The notes beneath the pieces are model-generated. The model was not told the origin of the DNA and did not search any database. It saw only the letters and a program-made list of their open reading frames with translations. Below, one piece after another: positions 1 to 8,868 of a stretch of 63,433 nucleotides of DNA; the first letter of the stretch is position 1, and every line of letters begins with the position of its first letter. The position numbers and the translations under genes are program-made. The DNA is taken from positions 1-63,433 of the forward strand of contig JBEEGH010000021.1 of NCBI GenBank assembly GCA_041166745.1, written 5' to 3'. The DNA comes from DASUCS01 sp041166745 (lineage in GTDB: Bacteria > Actinomycetota > Acidimicrobiia > Acidimicrobiales > JACDCH01).

Positions 1-23
1 GGTCTCCGGCGAAACGCTGACGG

Positions 24-860
24 TCAACCGGCTGCCTCGGCAACGAGCTTCTCGCGCATGCGTTCCGCATCGACCTTGGCCTCACGCGCGATCTCGGCGA
101 GGTCATCCATCTCGTTCTCGTCGAAACCGGCGAGCTCGCGGAAGCGTCGAGCCAAGCGAATCGGGCTGTCGTCGTCTTCACCGCGAAAGCCGCCAAGGGA
201 GAACAACTTGTCGACGGCGCGCTGGAAATCAAGCGCCTGCTGGCGGCGCTCGGGATCCGTGTCCGTCAGGCGGCGCAGCCAGTCCGAGCCCATCTTCACG
301 TGGGTGACTTCGTCGGCCAGCATCCAGTCCTCGCAGAACTCGAGTACCGGGTCGCCGGCGACGTCGCCGAACTCCTTCATCGTGTTGAAGACGTCGATGG
401 CAAGACCTTCGAGCGCGCGGTTCACACCCGTGAGCCGCAACACCGGATCGGGGTTGCACGCCGCTTCGTAGAGGAAGGTCGACTCGGAGTACTCGCCGAG
501 CTCCGTGCCCATCCAATCGGACAACTTGACGGAGATCTCGCAGTGACGAGCTTCGTCCCAGCACTGACGGGCCATGTCGAGCTTCAGCGCGAAGGGCGTC
601 TCGTCGCCACCGTCGCCGGTTTCGAAGTCCCAACACGTGCGACCGGCGCCCTCGAGGGCCTGCACCTCGCCGACGAAGATGCCGTGCATCAGCTGGCGGG
701 CCGCGTCGGGCGCGTCTGGGCGGGCCGGGGTGAGCTTCAGTGGACCACGGCCTTTCGACTGCGCGGCCGGCGAGCGCGGATCCATGAAGCGCTGCTCGGT
801 CGTGATGCGGACGAAACGCTCGTCGCGGGCGAGTAGGTCGGCGGGGAAGATCTTCCTCAT
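24..860 (-). CDS. DUF455-type ferritin-like protein
   Basis: Probable cytoplasmic di-iron ferritin-like protein of the DUF455 type; the reaction is unknown. The 278-aa product shows the spaced metal-ligand helices expected of a ferritin-like bundle: EVQALEGAG (residues 65-73), DEARH (102-106), RALEGLAID (148-156) and ADEVTHV (182-188), supplying Glu and E-x-x-H pairs. There is no signal peptide or membrane segment. ATG start at 860. It overlaps the stop of the upstream gene by 4 nt (ATGA), so the two are very likely co-translated and may work together. Nothing is seen in bases 1-23 after its stop. The family assignment is fairly firm; the role as oxygenase, oxidase or iron store cannot be told from sequence. 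Confidence 0.8.
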   Translation of the reverse strand: MRKIFPADLLARDERFVRITTEQRFMDPRSPAAQSKGRGPLKLTPARPDAPDAARQLMHGIFVGEVQALEGAGRTCWDFETGDGGDETPFALKLDMARQCWDEARHCEISVKLSDWMGTELGEYSESTFLYEAACNPDPVLRLTGVNRALEGLAIDVFNTMKEFGDVAGDPVLEFCEDWMLADEVTHVKMGSDWLRRLTDTDPERRQQALDFQRAVDKLFSLGGFRGEDDDSPIRLARRFRELAGFDENEMDDLAEIAREAKVDAERMREKLVAEAAG

Positions 861-1516
861 GCGTGGACCTCCTGCTTCATGTCGTAGGCCGAGCCTATGG
901 AGCCGGGTCCGGCGATGCCGCCGGCCGCCAACATGAGCTTCTCGAGTTTCGCTTGGTGGGCGGCGGCACGGTCGACTTCTTCGTCAGAATCGATGAGCGA
1001 CTGGATGAGCATCTCGCCATCGCGCCAGTCGTCGAACTCGTCTTGCAGCGCGAACTTGAGCGAACGAATCGTCGGCGCATCAGTGATCGTGCTCGTGTTG
1101 TTCAAGTGATACGTGTAGGCCGCGATCTTGTGCGGGATGAGTACGCGATACACACCCACCAGCTTCTCGATCGTGAGCTCAGGGGCTTCCGGCTCGGTCA
1201 TCGCGTCCACGAACGCCACCAACTCGTCGTTGGCGGGCGCGGTGAGCCGCTCAGGGTTCATCTCGCGCAGCTCGGGCAAGCGCTTGTGCCACAGCTCTGA
1301 GTGCCACGCGTGGTGATAGCAGTGCGTGCCCAAGCGCATCTTCACATCGAGCTCAGGAACGGTGGCGACCCACCCACCCAGCACCTCGAAGAGCTTCATT
1401 TCGATCCACTTGTAGTTCCCGACGCGCCGGGCCGAGTCCTCGACGGCGAAGGCGCCGGGCAGTTCGCGTCGGTCCCACGGAGCGAACGGAGCCCGCGCCT
1501 TTTTTGGATCGGCCAT
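857..1516 (-). CDS. Ferritin-like partner protein, function unknown
   Basis: I do not recognise a characterised family. The 219-aa protein is soluble and looks helical. It has a Glu/His-rich pattern (KWIEMKLFE near residue 40, HCYHHAWHSELWH near 85-97, AYTYHLN near 145) that could be a second ferritin-like metal site. ATG at 1516 is preceded by an AGGGGGA ribosome-binding site. Its stop overlaps the start of the DUF455 gene by 4 nt, so it is the first gene of a two-gene operon. The coupling suggests a heteromeric complex or an oxygenase plus partner; that is inference. Confidence 0.6.
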   Translation of the reverse strand: MADPKKARAPFAPWDRRELPGAFAVEDSARRVGNYKWIEMKLFEVLGGWVATVPELDVKMRLGTHCYHHAWHSELWHKRLPELREMNPERLTAPANDELVAFVDAMTEPEAPELTIEKLVGVYRVLIPHKIAAYTYHLNNTSTITDAPTIRSLKFALQDEFDDWRDGEMLIQSLIDSDEEVDRAAAHQAKLEKLMLAAGGIAGPGSIGSAYDMKQEVHA

Positions 1517-1568
1517 CAGTCCCCCTGTGTCGTGCAGCCAGCAGATTCTCGCGAACTTGACCCCTCGG

Positions 1569-2273
1569 TCAAGAAGAGAGCAGCCCGTCGAGCTCCGCTA
1601 GAGCGCCGGATGGGTCGGCGGCGTCGACCAAGATCGCCTGCAGCCCGGCGGCCTGCGCGCCGAGCACGTTTCCGGCTGCGTCATCGAGGAACACGGCCCG
1701 CTCGGGCGCGATACCGCCGAGCAGCTCGAGGGCGTGGAGGAAAATCGCGGGGTTGGGCTTGCGCATCCCGACCTCGGACGAATCGACGATCACCTCGAAC
1801 AGCTCGTCGACCGGAACGAGCTCACGCCACTGGCGCGACGCCTCTCTGACGTTGTTGGTGACCAGGCCCGTGCGGTAGCCGTCGGCCCGTAGCGCGCGGA
1901 TGCGGTCGATCACGACGTCGTGCACCTCGAGCCGGCTCATCATGTTGCCCAAGCTGGCGAAGTCGAGTTGCAAATTCGCGTCGGCGGCACGGGCGAACAG
2001 ATCGGCTCCGTACTCCGACGCCGTGATCTCGCCGCGTTCGAAGCGATGCCACGCGTGATCGGTGTCCTCGTCGTACGGACCGAGCATGAGGTCGAGCACG
2101 ACCTGACCGTCGACACCCGACTCGGTGCCGAGCGCGGCCATGTGTGCGAACGGCGACGTCGTGAGTACGCCGTTGAAGTCGAAGAGAACCGCCTCGATGG
2201 TGATCCGAGGATTCTGATCGATCAGCTGCAGCTCAGACAGCCCGACATCCCGTATTCCGGGCCGGGCGTCCAC
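1569..2273 (-). CDS. HAD-superfamily phosphatase (subfamily IA)
   Basis: Haloacid dehalogenase-type hydrolase, resembling the phosphatase-like N-terminal domain of soluble epoxide hydrolase. Motif I is DFNGVL, so the nucleophile Asp is present but the second Asp of the usual DxD is Asn. Later motifs are LVTNN (motif II Thr), GMRKPNP (motif III Lys) and FLDDAAGN (motif IV Asp pair). No ATG lies near the conserved N-terminus; the GTG at 2273 gives about 29 residues before motif I and overlaps the upstream binding-protein gene by about 50 nt, but a later non-ATG start is possible. It is probably the second gene of that transcript. Substrate unknown. The Asn could lower phosphatase activity. Confidence 0.8.
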   Translation of the reverse strand: MDARPGIRDVGLSELQLIDQNPRITIEAVLFDFNGVLTTSPFAHMAALGTESGVDGQVVLDLMLGPYDEDTDHAWHRFERGEITASEYGADLFARAADANLQLDFASLGNMMSRLEVHDVVIDRIRALRADGYRTGLVTNNVREASRQWRELVPVDELFEVIVDSSEVGMRKPNPAIFLHALELLGGIAPERAVFLDDAAGNVLGAQAAGLQAILVDAADPSGALAELDGLLSS

Positions 2274-4048
2274 GGTGGATCGCCGCCGCCCGGCGGGTTG
2301 TCGCTGACCGCGATCGGGTTGCGATTCGGATCCTTCACGTGTGGATCCTCGCTCGGCCACTGACCGAGCTGGTAGCGCTGGCCGTTGTCGGTCTTCATCA
2401 TCATCCCGTTTCGGGAGTCACCCCGCTCATCCGGTCCGATGGCAGTCACGTCGTAGTAGACCTCGGCGAAGTCCTTGATCGAAGTCGGGATGTCCGGCGT
2501 CGAATACACGAGCGGAAGCGCCGCGCGCCCTCCGCCTTCGGGCGTCGGCGGGTAGGAGAACAACCCGGCCTTCCACGAGTCATGCGTGAGGTTCGGCCCC
2601 GCCATGTGGATGCCTGTGAAGAGGAACTGCGCGACCCCGCGGTAGATGTTGCACAGCACTCCCTCGTCGCCGTCGGCCGCGTCGCGATGGACGTCGTGGT
2701 ACTCCTTCACACCCGTCGACTTTTTCACGTCCTGCCAGGTGACCCAAAGGGGCGTGATGCCGAAGGCGTGACGCCACTGGTTCTGGTCGTACAGCCGACC
2801 CGCGGTGGTCGTGTCTGACAGGCCGGTGCCCGTGACGAACCACTCGGGGTAGTAGTTCTGCCGGGTCGCTTCCGGGGTGATGAGGATCGGCGACAGCGGA
2901 TCGATGAGCGGCACGATCGTCGTGACGCCCGCGTTCTTGAACTGCGTGATCATGTTCGTCACGTCGTTCTGGTTCCGCCCAGGGTCGTACAGATACGACA
3001 CCTGGACGGCGAACGTGACGCCGTACTGCGCGAAGGCGTCTTCACAGATCCTGCGCATGCGCTCGCCCTCAGGGTCGACCTTGCCCTGCGCGCCGTTCAG
3101 ATACATCAGACCGAAGACCCGCGTCTTCCTTGTGAACCCCTGGAGCGGGTTGAGCTCGTCCCCCGCGTAGACCGCGGACTTACCGGCCAGGCGCTTGCCG
3201 ATGTACTCAGCCGATTGCTGGCAGTACTCGTTCGCGCTGGGGAGGCCGCCGGCGATCACGTTCGGATTCTCCTGGTAGTACGCGCTCGACAGCGACACCG
3301 TGCACCCGACACACAAGACACCGCGCGCATTGAGCTCGCTGGCCAGCACCGTCGGCATCACCGCCGCCGGGTTGCCGACGATGACCGCGAACGGGTGTTT
3401 GTCGGCGATCTGCGCGGCGTCGGCGATCATGGCTTCGTCGTTCGTCGAGACGGCGCTGGCCGCGTAATCCTCGTACACGACCTCGCGGCCGTAGGTCTGG
3501 TAGTGGTGGTTCGAGTAGGCGCGATACGCGTCGTATGACCGCGCGATGACCGAATCCTCGTCGGAGAGCTTGTACGCGCGCAGGATCGCCTTCGTCGCGT
3601 CGTCCTGGAAGCCGAGCCAGCGGATGATCTTGATCTGTGTCGCGGTGACGCCGTCAGCGGTCGCGCCGCCGTTGTTGGTGCTGTTCCACTGCACGCACGG
3701 CGGCATGTAGAAGGAGATCCCGACCTGGCGACCGTCAGGGCGGCAGTTGGGACCGGCCCCGAACGTGACGTCGCTGCCGGCCGAGGCGCCGGCCACCGAG
3801 CCGCCGCTGGTGCCGCCGGCACCGCCGCCGCCGTTCACGCTGCCGGTGCCCCCGTTCGCGCCCCCGGTGGCACTGTCGCCCGTCGCCCCTGTCGCCGTGG
3901 CGGCCCGTCCGCCGGAGGCATTGCCAGTGGTGTTCACCTGATTGCCGGTGCCGTTCGAGTTGCCGGGAACGATCGCAACGAGCAGCGCGAGGACCGCCAG
4001 AACGCCGAGCGAAACTCCGTAGCGTTCGAAGAACTGACGCAGGTTCAT
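2222..4048 (-). CDS. Branched-chain amino-acid-type ABC transporter substrate-binding protein
   Basis: Extracytoplasmic solute-binding protein of the LivK/Peripla_BP_6 type, anchored by an N-terminal hydrophobic segment (YGVSLGVLAVLALLVAIV) followed by a roughly 90-residue Gly/Ser/Thr/Asn-rich linker. The mature part has the family's alternating Rossmann pattern (VTATQIKIIRWLGF at the start, later PFAVIVGNPAAV and TIVPLIDPLSPIL). ATG at 4048 was chosen because GGGGGG lies just upstream; the frame extends further up but reads into the shared intergenic region. It is divergent from the fused permease/ATPase gene at 4142, about 93 nt away, and is its obvious partner. The ligand cannot be read from sequence: amino acids, amides and aromatic acids are all known for this family. 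Confidence 0.85.
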   Translation of the reverse strand: MNLRQFFERYGVSLGVLAVLALLVAIVPGNSNGTGNQVNTTGNASGGRAATATGATGDSATGGANGGTGSVNGGGGAGGTSGGSVAGASAGSDVTFGAGPNCRPDGRQVGISFYMPPCVQWNSTNNGGATADGVTATQIKIIRWLGFQDDATKAILRAYKLSDEDSVIARSYDAYRAYSNHHYQTYGREVVYEDYAASAVSTNDEAMIADAAQIADKHPFAVIVGNPAAVMPTVLASELNARGVLCVGCTVSLSSAYYQENPNVIAGGLPSANEYCQQSAEYIGKRLAGKSAVYAGDELNPLQGFTRKTRVFGLMYLNGAQGKVDPEGERMRRICEDAFAQYGVTFAVQVSYLYDPGRNQNDVTNMITQFKNAGVTTIVPLIDPLSPILITPEATRQNYYPEWFVTGTGLSDTTTAGRLYDQNQWRHAFGITPLWVTWQDVKKSTGVKEYHDVHRDAADGDEGVLCNIYRGVAQFLFTGIHMAGPNLTHDSWKAGLFSYPPTPEGGGRAALPLVYSTPDIPTSIKDFAEVYYDVTAIGPDERGDSRNGMMMKTDNGQRYQLGQWPSEDPHVKDPNRNPIAVSDNPPGGGDPPWTPGPEYGMSGCLSCS

Positions 4049-4141
4049 CGCTATTGCCCCCCGAATAATTTGCACGACCCGGGCAAAAGCCCGGTCTTGA
4101 GTTCTAGAGCGGGAGGTCGACATCCTCCCGGGGGGCAGGGA

Positions 4142-7100
4142 ATGACCGTGGATCAGAGCGACATCCGCTCTGCCGTGAAGGCGGGGCTGTGGATCCTCGG
4201 CTTCCTCGTGCTCGTCGAGATCATCTATCCGGCGCCGACGTCGATCCTCGTGCTCGGTCTGGTCAACGGGTCATTGTCGGGCCTGATCGCCGTGGGCTTG
4301 GTGCTCGTCTACCGCGCCAACCGAGTCGTGAACTTCGCCCAGTTCGACATCGGCGGCGCCGTGGCCGTCCTCACCGCGCTGCTCATCGGAAAGGGGCTGG
4401 GCTTCTTCCCGGCCGCGTTGATCGGGCTGGCCACCGCCATCGGTCTCGGCGCGCTCATCGAGATCGTGTTCATCCGGCGATTCTCGAGGGCTCCTCGCCT
4501 GCAGCTGACTGTCGCGACGATCGGTATCGCGCAGCTCTTCCAAGTCATCGAGCTGGTGCTGCCGAAGGTCTTCAGCTTCGACACCGTCCCGCAGCCGCCG
4601 CAGCCCTTCAAGTGGAGCTACGAGTGGTTCCCGGCCACGTTCACCGGCGGACACCTCCTCATCCTCATGGTCGTGCCGGCCGCCGCCGCCGGCCTCGCGA
4701 TCTTCCTCCGTCGTTCGCGCTTCGGCATCGGCATCCGCGCCGTCGCCGAGTCGAGTGATCGCGCCGCGTTGCTCGGGATCCCGACGAAACGCCTCAACAC
4801 CATGGTCTGGATGTTGGCCTCGGGCCTGTCGGGTCTCGCGGTGCTGTTGCGGATGCCGATCAACGGCGTCGCAGTCGGCGCCCTGTTCGACCTCTCGCTA
4901 CTGCTACGAGCCCTCGCCGCGGCAGTTGTCGGCCGCATGGAGAGTCTCCCGCGCACGGTCTTCGCCGCGCTCGTGCTCGGAATGATCAGTGAGGCCGTCT
5001 TCTTCGCCAGTCACAACACGATCGTGGTCGATGCCGTGCTGTTCGCCGTGATCGTCGGCGCGCTGCTCGTGCAGCGACGCGGCGGTGAGGACCGCGCCCG
5101 AGACATCGGTACCTCCACGTGGCGGGCCATTCGAGAGGTACGGCCGATCCCTCGTGAGCTCATGCGCCTCCCCGAGATGAAGGTGGGTCTCGGCGTGCTG
5201 GCCGCGATCAGCTCGCTGCTGCTCATCTTCGTTCCGCTGACGCTCACGAAGAGCCAGGTGAACCTGTTCACCATCGGCCTCATCTTCGCCATGGTCATGT
5301 GCTCGCTCGTGCTGCTCACGGGGTGGGCCGGGCAGATCAGCCTCGGACAGCTGGCGATCATGGCGATGGGCGGGGCGGTGGCCTGGACGCTCTCGCTCCA
5401 AGGCAAGGACTTCTTCGTCTGCCTCGGAGCGGCCGGCCTGACCGGCACGGTCGTCGCGCTCGCGTTGGGTGTGCCTGCGCTCAAGATCAAAGGGCCGTTC
5501 CTGGCGGTCACGTCGCTGGCGTTCGCCGTCACGACCGGCACCTTCTTCCTGAACCACGAGTACTTCCCCTGGCTCGTCCCGAACGTCGCCGATCGGCTGC
5601 ATGTCCGCCCCGTGATCTTCGACAAGTTCGATCTCGAGTCTGACTACGCGTACTACTACGTGGTCCTCGTCTTCTTGGCGCTCGTCTTCGCCGCGATCTG
5701 GCGGTTGCGCCGCTCCCGCACCGGACGCGTGCTCATCGCCACCCGCGACAACTCCCGCGCCGCGCAGTCGTACGGCATCAGTCCGGTGCGGGCACAGCTG
5801 ACCGCTTTCGGCTTCTCCGGTTTCATCGCCGGCCTGGCCGGCGGGTTGTACCTGTTCCACCAGCATCAGCTCTCGAGCACGATCCGCGACCCATCACAGA
5901 ACGTTCTCGTGTTCTCGATCGGCGTGCTCGGCGGTTTGGGTTCCGTCGGAGGCGCGGTACTCGGCGCGGCCTACCTGTATTTCGTGAAGTACTCGCCGAT
6001 CACCAGCACACAGCAAGCCCAGCTGTTCGCCAGCGGCGTCGGGCTCTTGTTCATCATGCTCGTGCGCCCCGATGGCCTCGGTGGCGCGTTCTACGCCATG
6101 CGCGACATGTTGCTCCGCCGGATCGCGAAAGCGCGCGGGATCATCGTGCCCAGCCTCCTCGCCGACGTACGCATCGACGAGACCAAGGTCGCGCTGCTCG
6201 ACGAGGTCGAGGCCGATGCTCCGAGAGAAACGGGCCTTGCGCCGGAATGGGCACCGCAACACGAATCCGGACAACCTCCGGACGACGCGCTCCTGGTGGT
6301 GCGCGGCCTCGAGGTCGCCTACGACAAAGCGAAAGTGCTCTTCGGCGTCGACTTCCACGTCTCTCGTGGCGAGATCGTGGCCTTGCTCGGGACGAACGGC
6401 GCGGGCAAGTCGACGCTGCTCTCCGCGATCTGCGGGCTCGTCAAGCCGATCGGCGGCACGGTCACCTTCGACGGCCAGGACATCACCGGCGCGAGTCCGA
6501 ACGAGGCCGTGACGCGCGGAATCGCGATGATGCCGGGCGGCAAGGGCGTGTTCCCGACCTTGACGGTCGCCGAGAACCTGCAACTGGCCGGGTGGCTCTA
6601 CGTGAAGGACCCGGAGTACGTGCGGATGGCGACCGAGCAGGTGCTCGAGTTCTTTCCGATCCTGCGCGAGCGCTGGGACCAGCGGGCCGGCAACCTTTCC
6701 GGCGGCGAGCAGCAGATGCTCACGCTCGGCCAGGCGTTCCTGGCCAAGCCTCAAGTGTTGATGATCGACGAGTTGAGCCTCGGTCTCGCACCGATCATCG
6801 TGGAGCAGCTGTTGGGCATCGTCCATGCCATCCACGAGAGTGGAACCACGATCGTGTTGGTAGAGCAATCGGTCAACGTGGCGATCACGCTTGCCGAGCG
6901 AGCGGTGTTCCTCGAGAAGGGCGAGGTTCGATTCAACGGCCCAACGGCCGAGTTGCTCGAACGCCCAGAGCTGTTGCGGGCCGTCTTCTTGGAGGGCGCG
7001 GCGACCAAGCGCACCGAACAACTCGCCGGCCGCGGCGCGAACGGTGAGCACCGCCACTTTGCCGGCGAGTGCACGCACTGCGGCCACACCCACGAGGTGG

Positions 7101-7933
7101 CCATCGAGCTGTTGGACATCTCGGCGGCATTCGGAGGCATCCGCGCCGTCGACGACGTGAGCTTCAGCGTGCATCAGGGCGAGATCATCGGGATGATCGG
7201 GCCCAACGGCGCCGGCAAGACGACCGTGCTCGACATCATCTCCGGCTTCGTTCCCGAGGCCGGCGGTCGGATACTTCTCGGCGGCAAGGACGTCACCGAG
7301 CTGTCGCCCGACCAGCGCGCCCTCGCCGGGCTGGGTCGGTCGTTCCAAGACGCTCGGCTGTTCCCGTCGATGACCGTCCGCGACACGATCGCGACTGCGT
7401 TCGAACGACATGTGTCGGTTCCCGATCCGCTCGCGGCGTTCTTGTTGTCGCCCGCGGTGTCGGTTTCGGAACGCGAGATCGATCAGAAGGTCGACGAGCT
7501 CATCGAGCTCATGCGTCTACAGGCGTACGCAGACAAGTTCGTCGGCGAACTGTCGACAGGAACGCGACGCGTGGTGGATCTCGCGTGCACGCTCGCGCAC
7601 AAACCATCGGTGCTCCTGCTCGACGAACCATCGTCAGGTATTGCCCAACGAGAAACGGAGGCGCTCGCACCCGTGTTACTCGACATCCGCGACAAGACCG
7701 GAGCGGCACTCATCGTCATCGAGCACGACATGCCGTTGATCACCACGATCTCGGATGAGTTGATCGCGCTCGAGTTGGGCGCGGTCATCGCCCGCGGCGA
7801 GCCGCACGACGTGGTCCGCAACCCGCGAGTGGTCGAGGGCTACCTCGGCACGTCCGATGCGGCGATCAACCGGTCCGGGTCAGGCGGCGGGAGCGCTCGA
7901 CGCCGCAAGCCCCTCACGGCGGCTGGACGATGA
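4142..7933 (+). CDS. Four-domain ABC importer fusion (LivH-LivM-LivF-LivG order)
   Basis: One 1263-aa polypeptide carrying the whole membrane and ATPase machinery of a branched-chain amino-acid-type importer. Residues about 1-320 are a LivH-like permease, about 345-645 a LivM-like permease, about 715-960 a LivF-like ATPase (Walker A GTNGAGKST near 750, signature LSGGEQQ near 852, Walker B VLMIDEL) and about 985-1240 a LivG-like ATPase (Walker A GPNGAGKTT near 1019, FQDARLFPSMTV, Walker B VLLLDEPSSG near 1157). The second signature is the degenerate LSTGTRR. A His/Cys-rich linker with CTHCGHTH joins the two ATPases. ATG at 4142 follows a GGGGGGCAGGGA site. It pairs with the divergent binding protein and overlaps the next gene by ATGA. 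These subunits are separate proteins in the classical system. Confidence 0.92.
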   Translation: MTVDQSDIRSAVKAGLWILGFLVLVEIIYPAPTSILVLGLVNGSLSGLIAVGLVLVYRANRVVNFAQFDIGGAVAVLTALLIGKGLGFFPAALIGLATAIGLGALIEIVFIRRFSRAPRLQLTVATIGIAQLFQVIELVLPKVFSFDTVPQPPQPFKWSYEWFPATFTGGHLLILMVVPAAAAGLAIFLRRSRFGIGIRAVAESSDRAALLGIPTKRLNTMVWMLASGLSGLAVLLRMPINGVAVGALFDLSLLLRALAAAVVGRMESLPRTVFAALVLGMISEAVFFASHNTIVVDAVLFAVIVGALLVQRRGGEDRARDIGTSTWRAIREVRPIPRELMRLPEMKVGLGVLAAISSLLLIFVPLTLTKSQVNLFTIGLIFAMVMCSLVLLTGWAGQISLGQLAIMAMGGAVAWTLSLQGKDFFVCLGAAGLTGTVVALALGVPALKIKGPFLAVTSLAFAVTTGTFFLNHEYFPWLVPNVADRLHVRPVIFDKFDLESDYAYYYVVLVFLALVFAAIWRLRRSRTGRVLIATRDNSRAAQSYGISPVRAQLTAFGFSGFIAGLAGGLYLFHQHQLSSTIRDPSQNVLVFSIGVLGGLGSVGGAVLGAAYLYFVKYSPITSTQQAQLFASGVGLLFIMLVRPDGLGGAFYAMRDMLLRRIAKARGIIVPSLLADVRIDETKVALLDEVEADAPRETGLAPEWAPQHESGQPPDDALLVVRGLEVAYDKAKVLFGVDFHVSRGEIVALLGTNGAGKSTLLSAICGLVKPIGGTVTFDGQDITGASPNEAVTRGIAMMPGGKGVFPTLTVAENLQLAGWLYVKDPEYVRMATEQVLEFFPILRERWDQRAGNLSGGEQQMLTLGQAFLAKPQVLMIDELSLGLAPIIVEQLLGIVHAIHESGTTIVLVEQSVNVAITLAERAVFLEKGEVRFNGPTAELLERPELLRAVFLEGAATKRTEQLAGRGANGEHRHFAGECTHCGHTHEVAIELLDISAAFGGIRAVDDVSFSVHQGEIIGMIGPNGAGKTTVLDIISGFVPEAGGRILLGGKDVTELSPDQRALAGLGRSFQDARLFPSMTVRDTIATAFERHVSVPDPLAAFLLSPAVSVSEREIDQKVDELIELMRLQAYADKFVGELSTGTRRVVDLACTLAHKPSVLLLDEPSSGIAQRETEALAPVLLDIRDKTGAALIVIEHDMPLITTISDELIALELGAVIARGEPHDVVRNPRVVEGYLGTSDAAINRSGSGGGSARRRKPLTAAGR

Positions 7934-8802
7934 AGCGTCTGAAGGCGGCCGCAGCCCTCGCCGTGCTGTTGGGATTCATCGGACTGTGGACCGCGTTCGC
8001 GCAGAGCTCGACTGACCTCACGCTCGTCGACAAGGTGGCGTGGTGGACCCGGCGTCCGGCCGCGCAACCGACAGGCAACCCCACCAACTTCGAGGTCGCG
8101 GCCGGACTGCAAGGCGACGAGAGCGTGGCCGCCCTTCGCGTCCTCATCAGGGGCGACGTCACGAAGGCAACCCTCGTCTTGGGGGAAGCGGACGCTCCGT
8201 TCAAGGACGTGACTCCGGGCAAGCTCCGGGTGTGCACGACGAACGTGCCGTGGCTCGTGGTCGACGGCGGCGCCTTCGCTGACGCACCGGCCGCCGATTG
8301 CAGCAACGCCGTCGAGCTGACCCGCGTGAAGGACCCCGCAGGGAACGGCTCGTGGTCGGGCGACGTGACGAGCATGCTCTCCGGTGCGCGTAGTGAGGTG
8401 ACGTTGATGGTGGTGCCGTCGCCGGACAAGGGCGCGGTCCTACCGGCGCCGTACTGGATCAAGTTCTTGGCCCGCGTCGACGCCGAGGGCACGCCGGACG
8501 CGCAGCCCTCGTCCACACCGACACCGCCGACGTCGCCGGCGGTGAGCGCCACGCCCGCGCCGCCACGCGCCACGACACCGACGGGATCGCTCACTCCCGC
8601 GACCACCGCGCCGCCGACAACCGTCGCCGTGGCCACCGAGGCTGCGCAGCCACGTCGGTTCGCGGTGGCCAGCGCCGCCAAGTCGAAGAAGCCGTGGGGC
8701 AAGCTCGCGCTGCTCATCCCGCTCGCCGCGCTCTTCGCCGCGCTCTACACCGGCGGCCGCAAGTACTGGGCCCAACGCCTCGAAACCGCCGCCGCCGCCT
8801 AG
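7930..8802 (+). CDS. Exported membrane-anchored protein of the importer operon, unknown function
   Basis: Not recognised. The 290-aa protein has an N-terminal signal segment (LKAAAALAVLLGFIGLWTAF), an extracellular domain of about 150 residues with two Cys that may form a disulfide (VCTT, DCSN), a Pro/Thr/Ala-rich spacer (about 195-240) and a C-terminal membrane segment followed by a basic tail, so it is probably held at the cell surface. The start overlaps the stop of the fused ABC gene by 4 nt, implying coupled translation and a possible accessory role in uptake. A perfect palindrome follows its stop. Confidence 0.7.
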   Translation: MKRLKAAAALAVLLGFIGLWTAFAQSSTDLTLVDKVAWWTRRPAAQPTGNPTNFEVAAGLQGDESVAALRVLIRGDVTKATLVLGEADAPFKDVTPGKLRVCTTNVPWLVVDGGAFADAPAADCSNAVELTRVKDPAGNGSWSGDVTSMLSGARSEVTLMVVPSPDKGAVLPAPYWIKFLARVDAEGTPDAQPSSTPTPPTSPAVSATPAPPRATTPTGSLTPATTAPPTTVAVATEAAQPRRFAVASAAKSKKPWGKLALLIPLAALFAALYTGGRKYWAQRLETAAAA

Positions 8803-8804
8803 GC

Positions 8805-8852
8805 AAATCCCGTGCATAGCAACACATTTATGTGTTGCTATGCACGGGATTT
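8805..8852. repeat. Perfect 48-bp palindrome, probable bidirectional terminator
   Basis: Bases 8805-8827 and 8830-8852 are exact reverse complements (23 bp), separated only by TT at 8828-8829. It sits between two convergent genes (stops at 8802 and 8869), where it would form a long hairpin in either transcript. There is no extended T-run. The stem is unusually long, perfect and AT-richer than its surroundings, so it may be a copy of a dispersed palindromic element. Confidence 0.85.
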
Positions 8853-8868
8853 CGGATCGGCAGCGGGG

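Noticed and set aside
5894..7411. Long open frame on the minus strand opposite the importer fusion
   Set aside because: Antisense to clear permease and ATPase domains; its composition (His/Arg/Glu-rich, no domain) is typical of a high-GC shadow frame.
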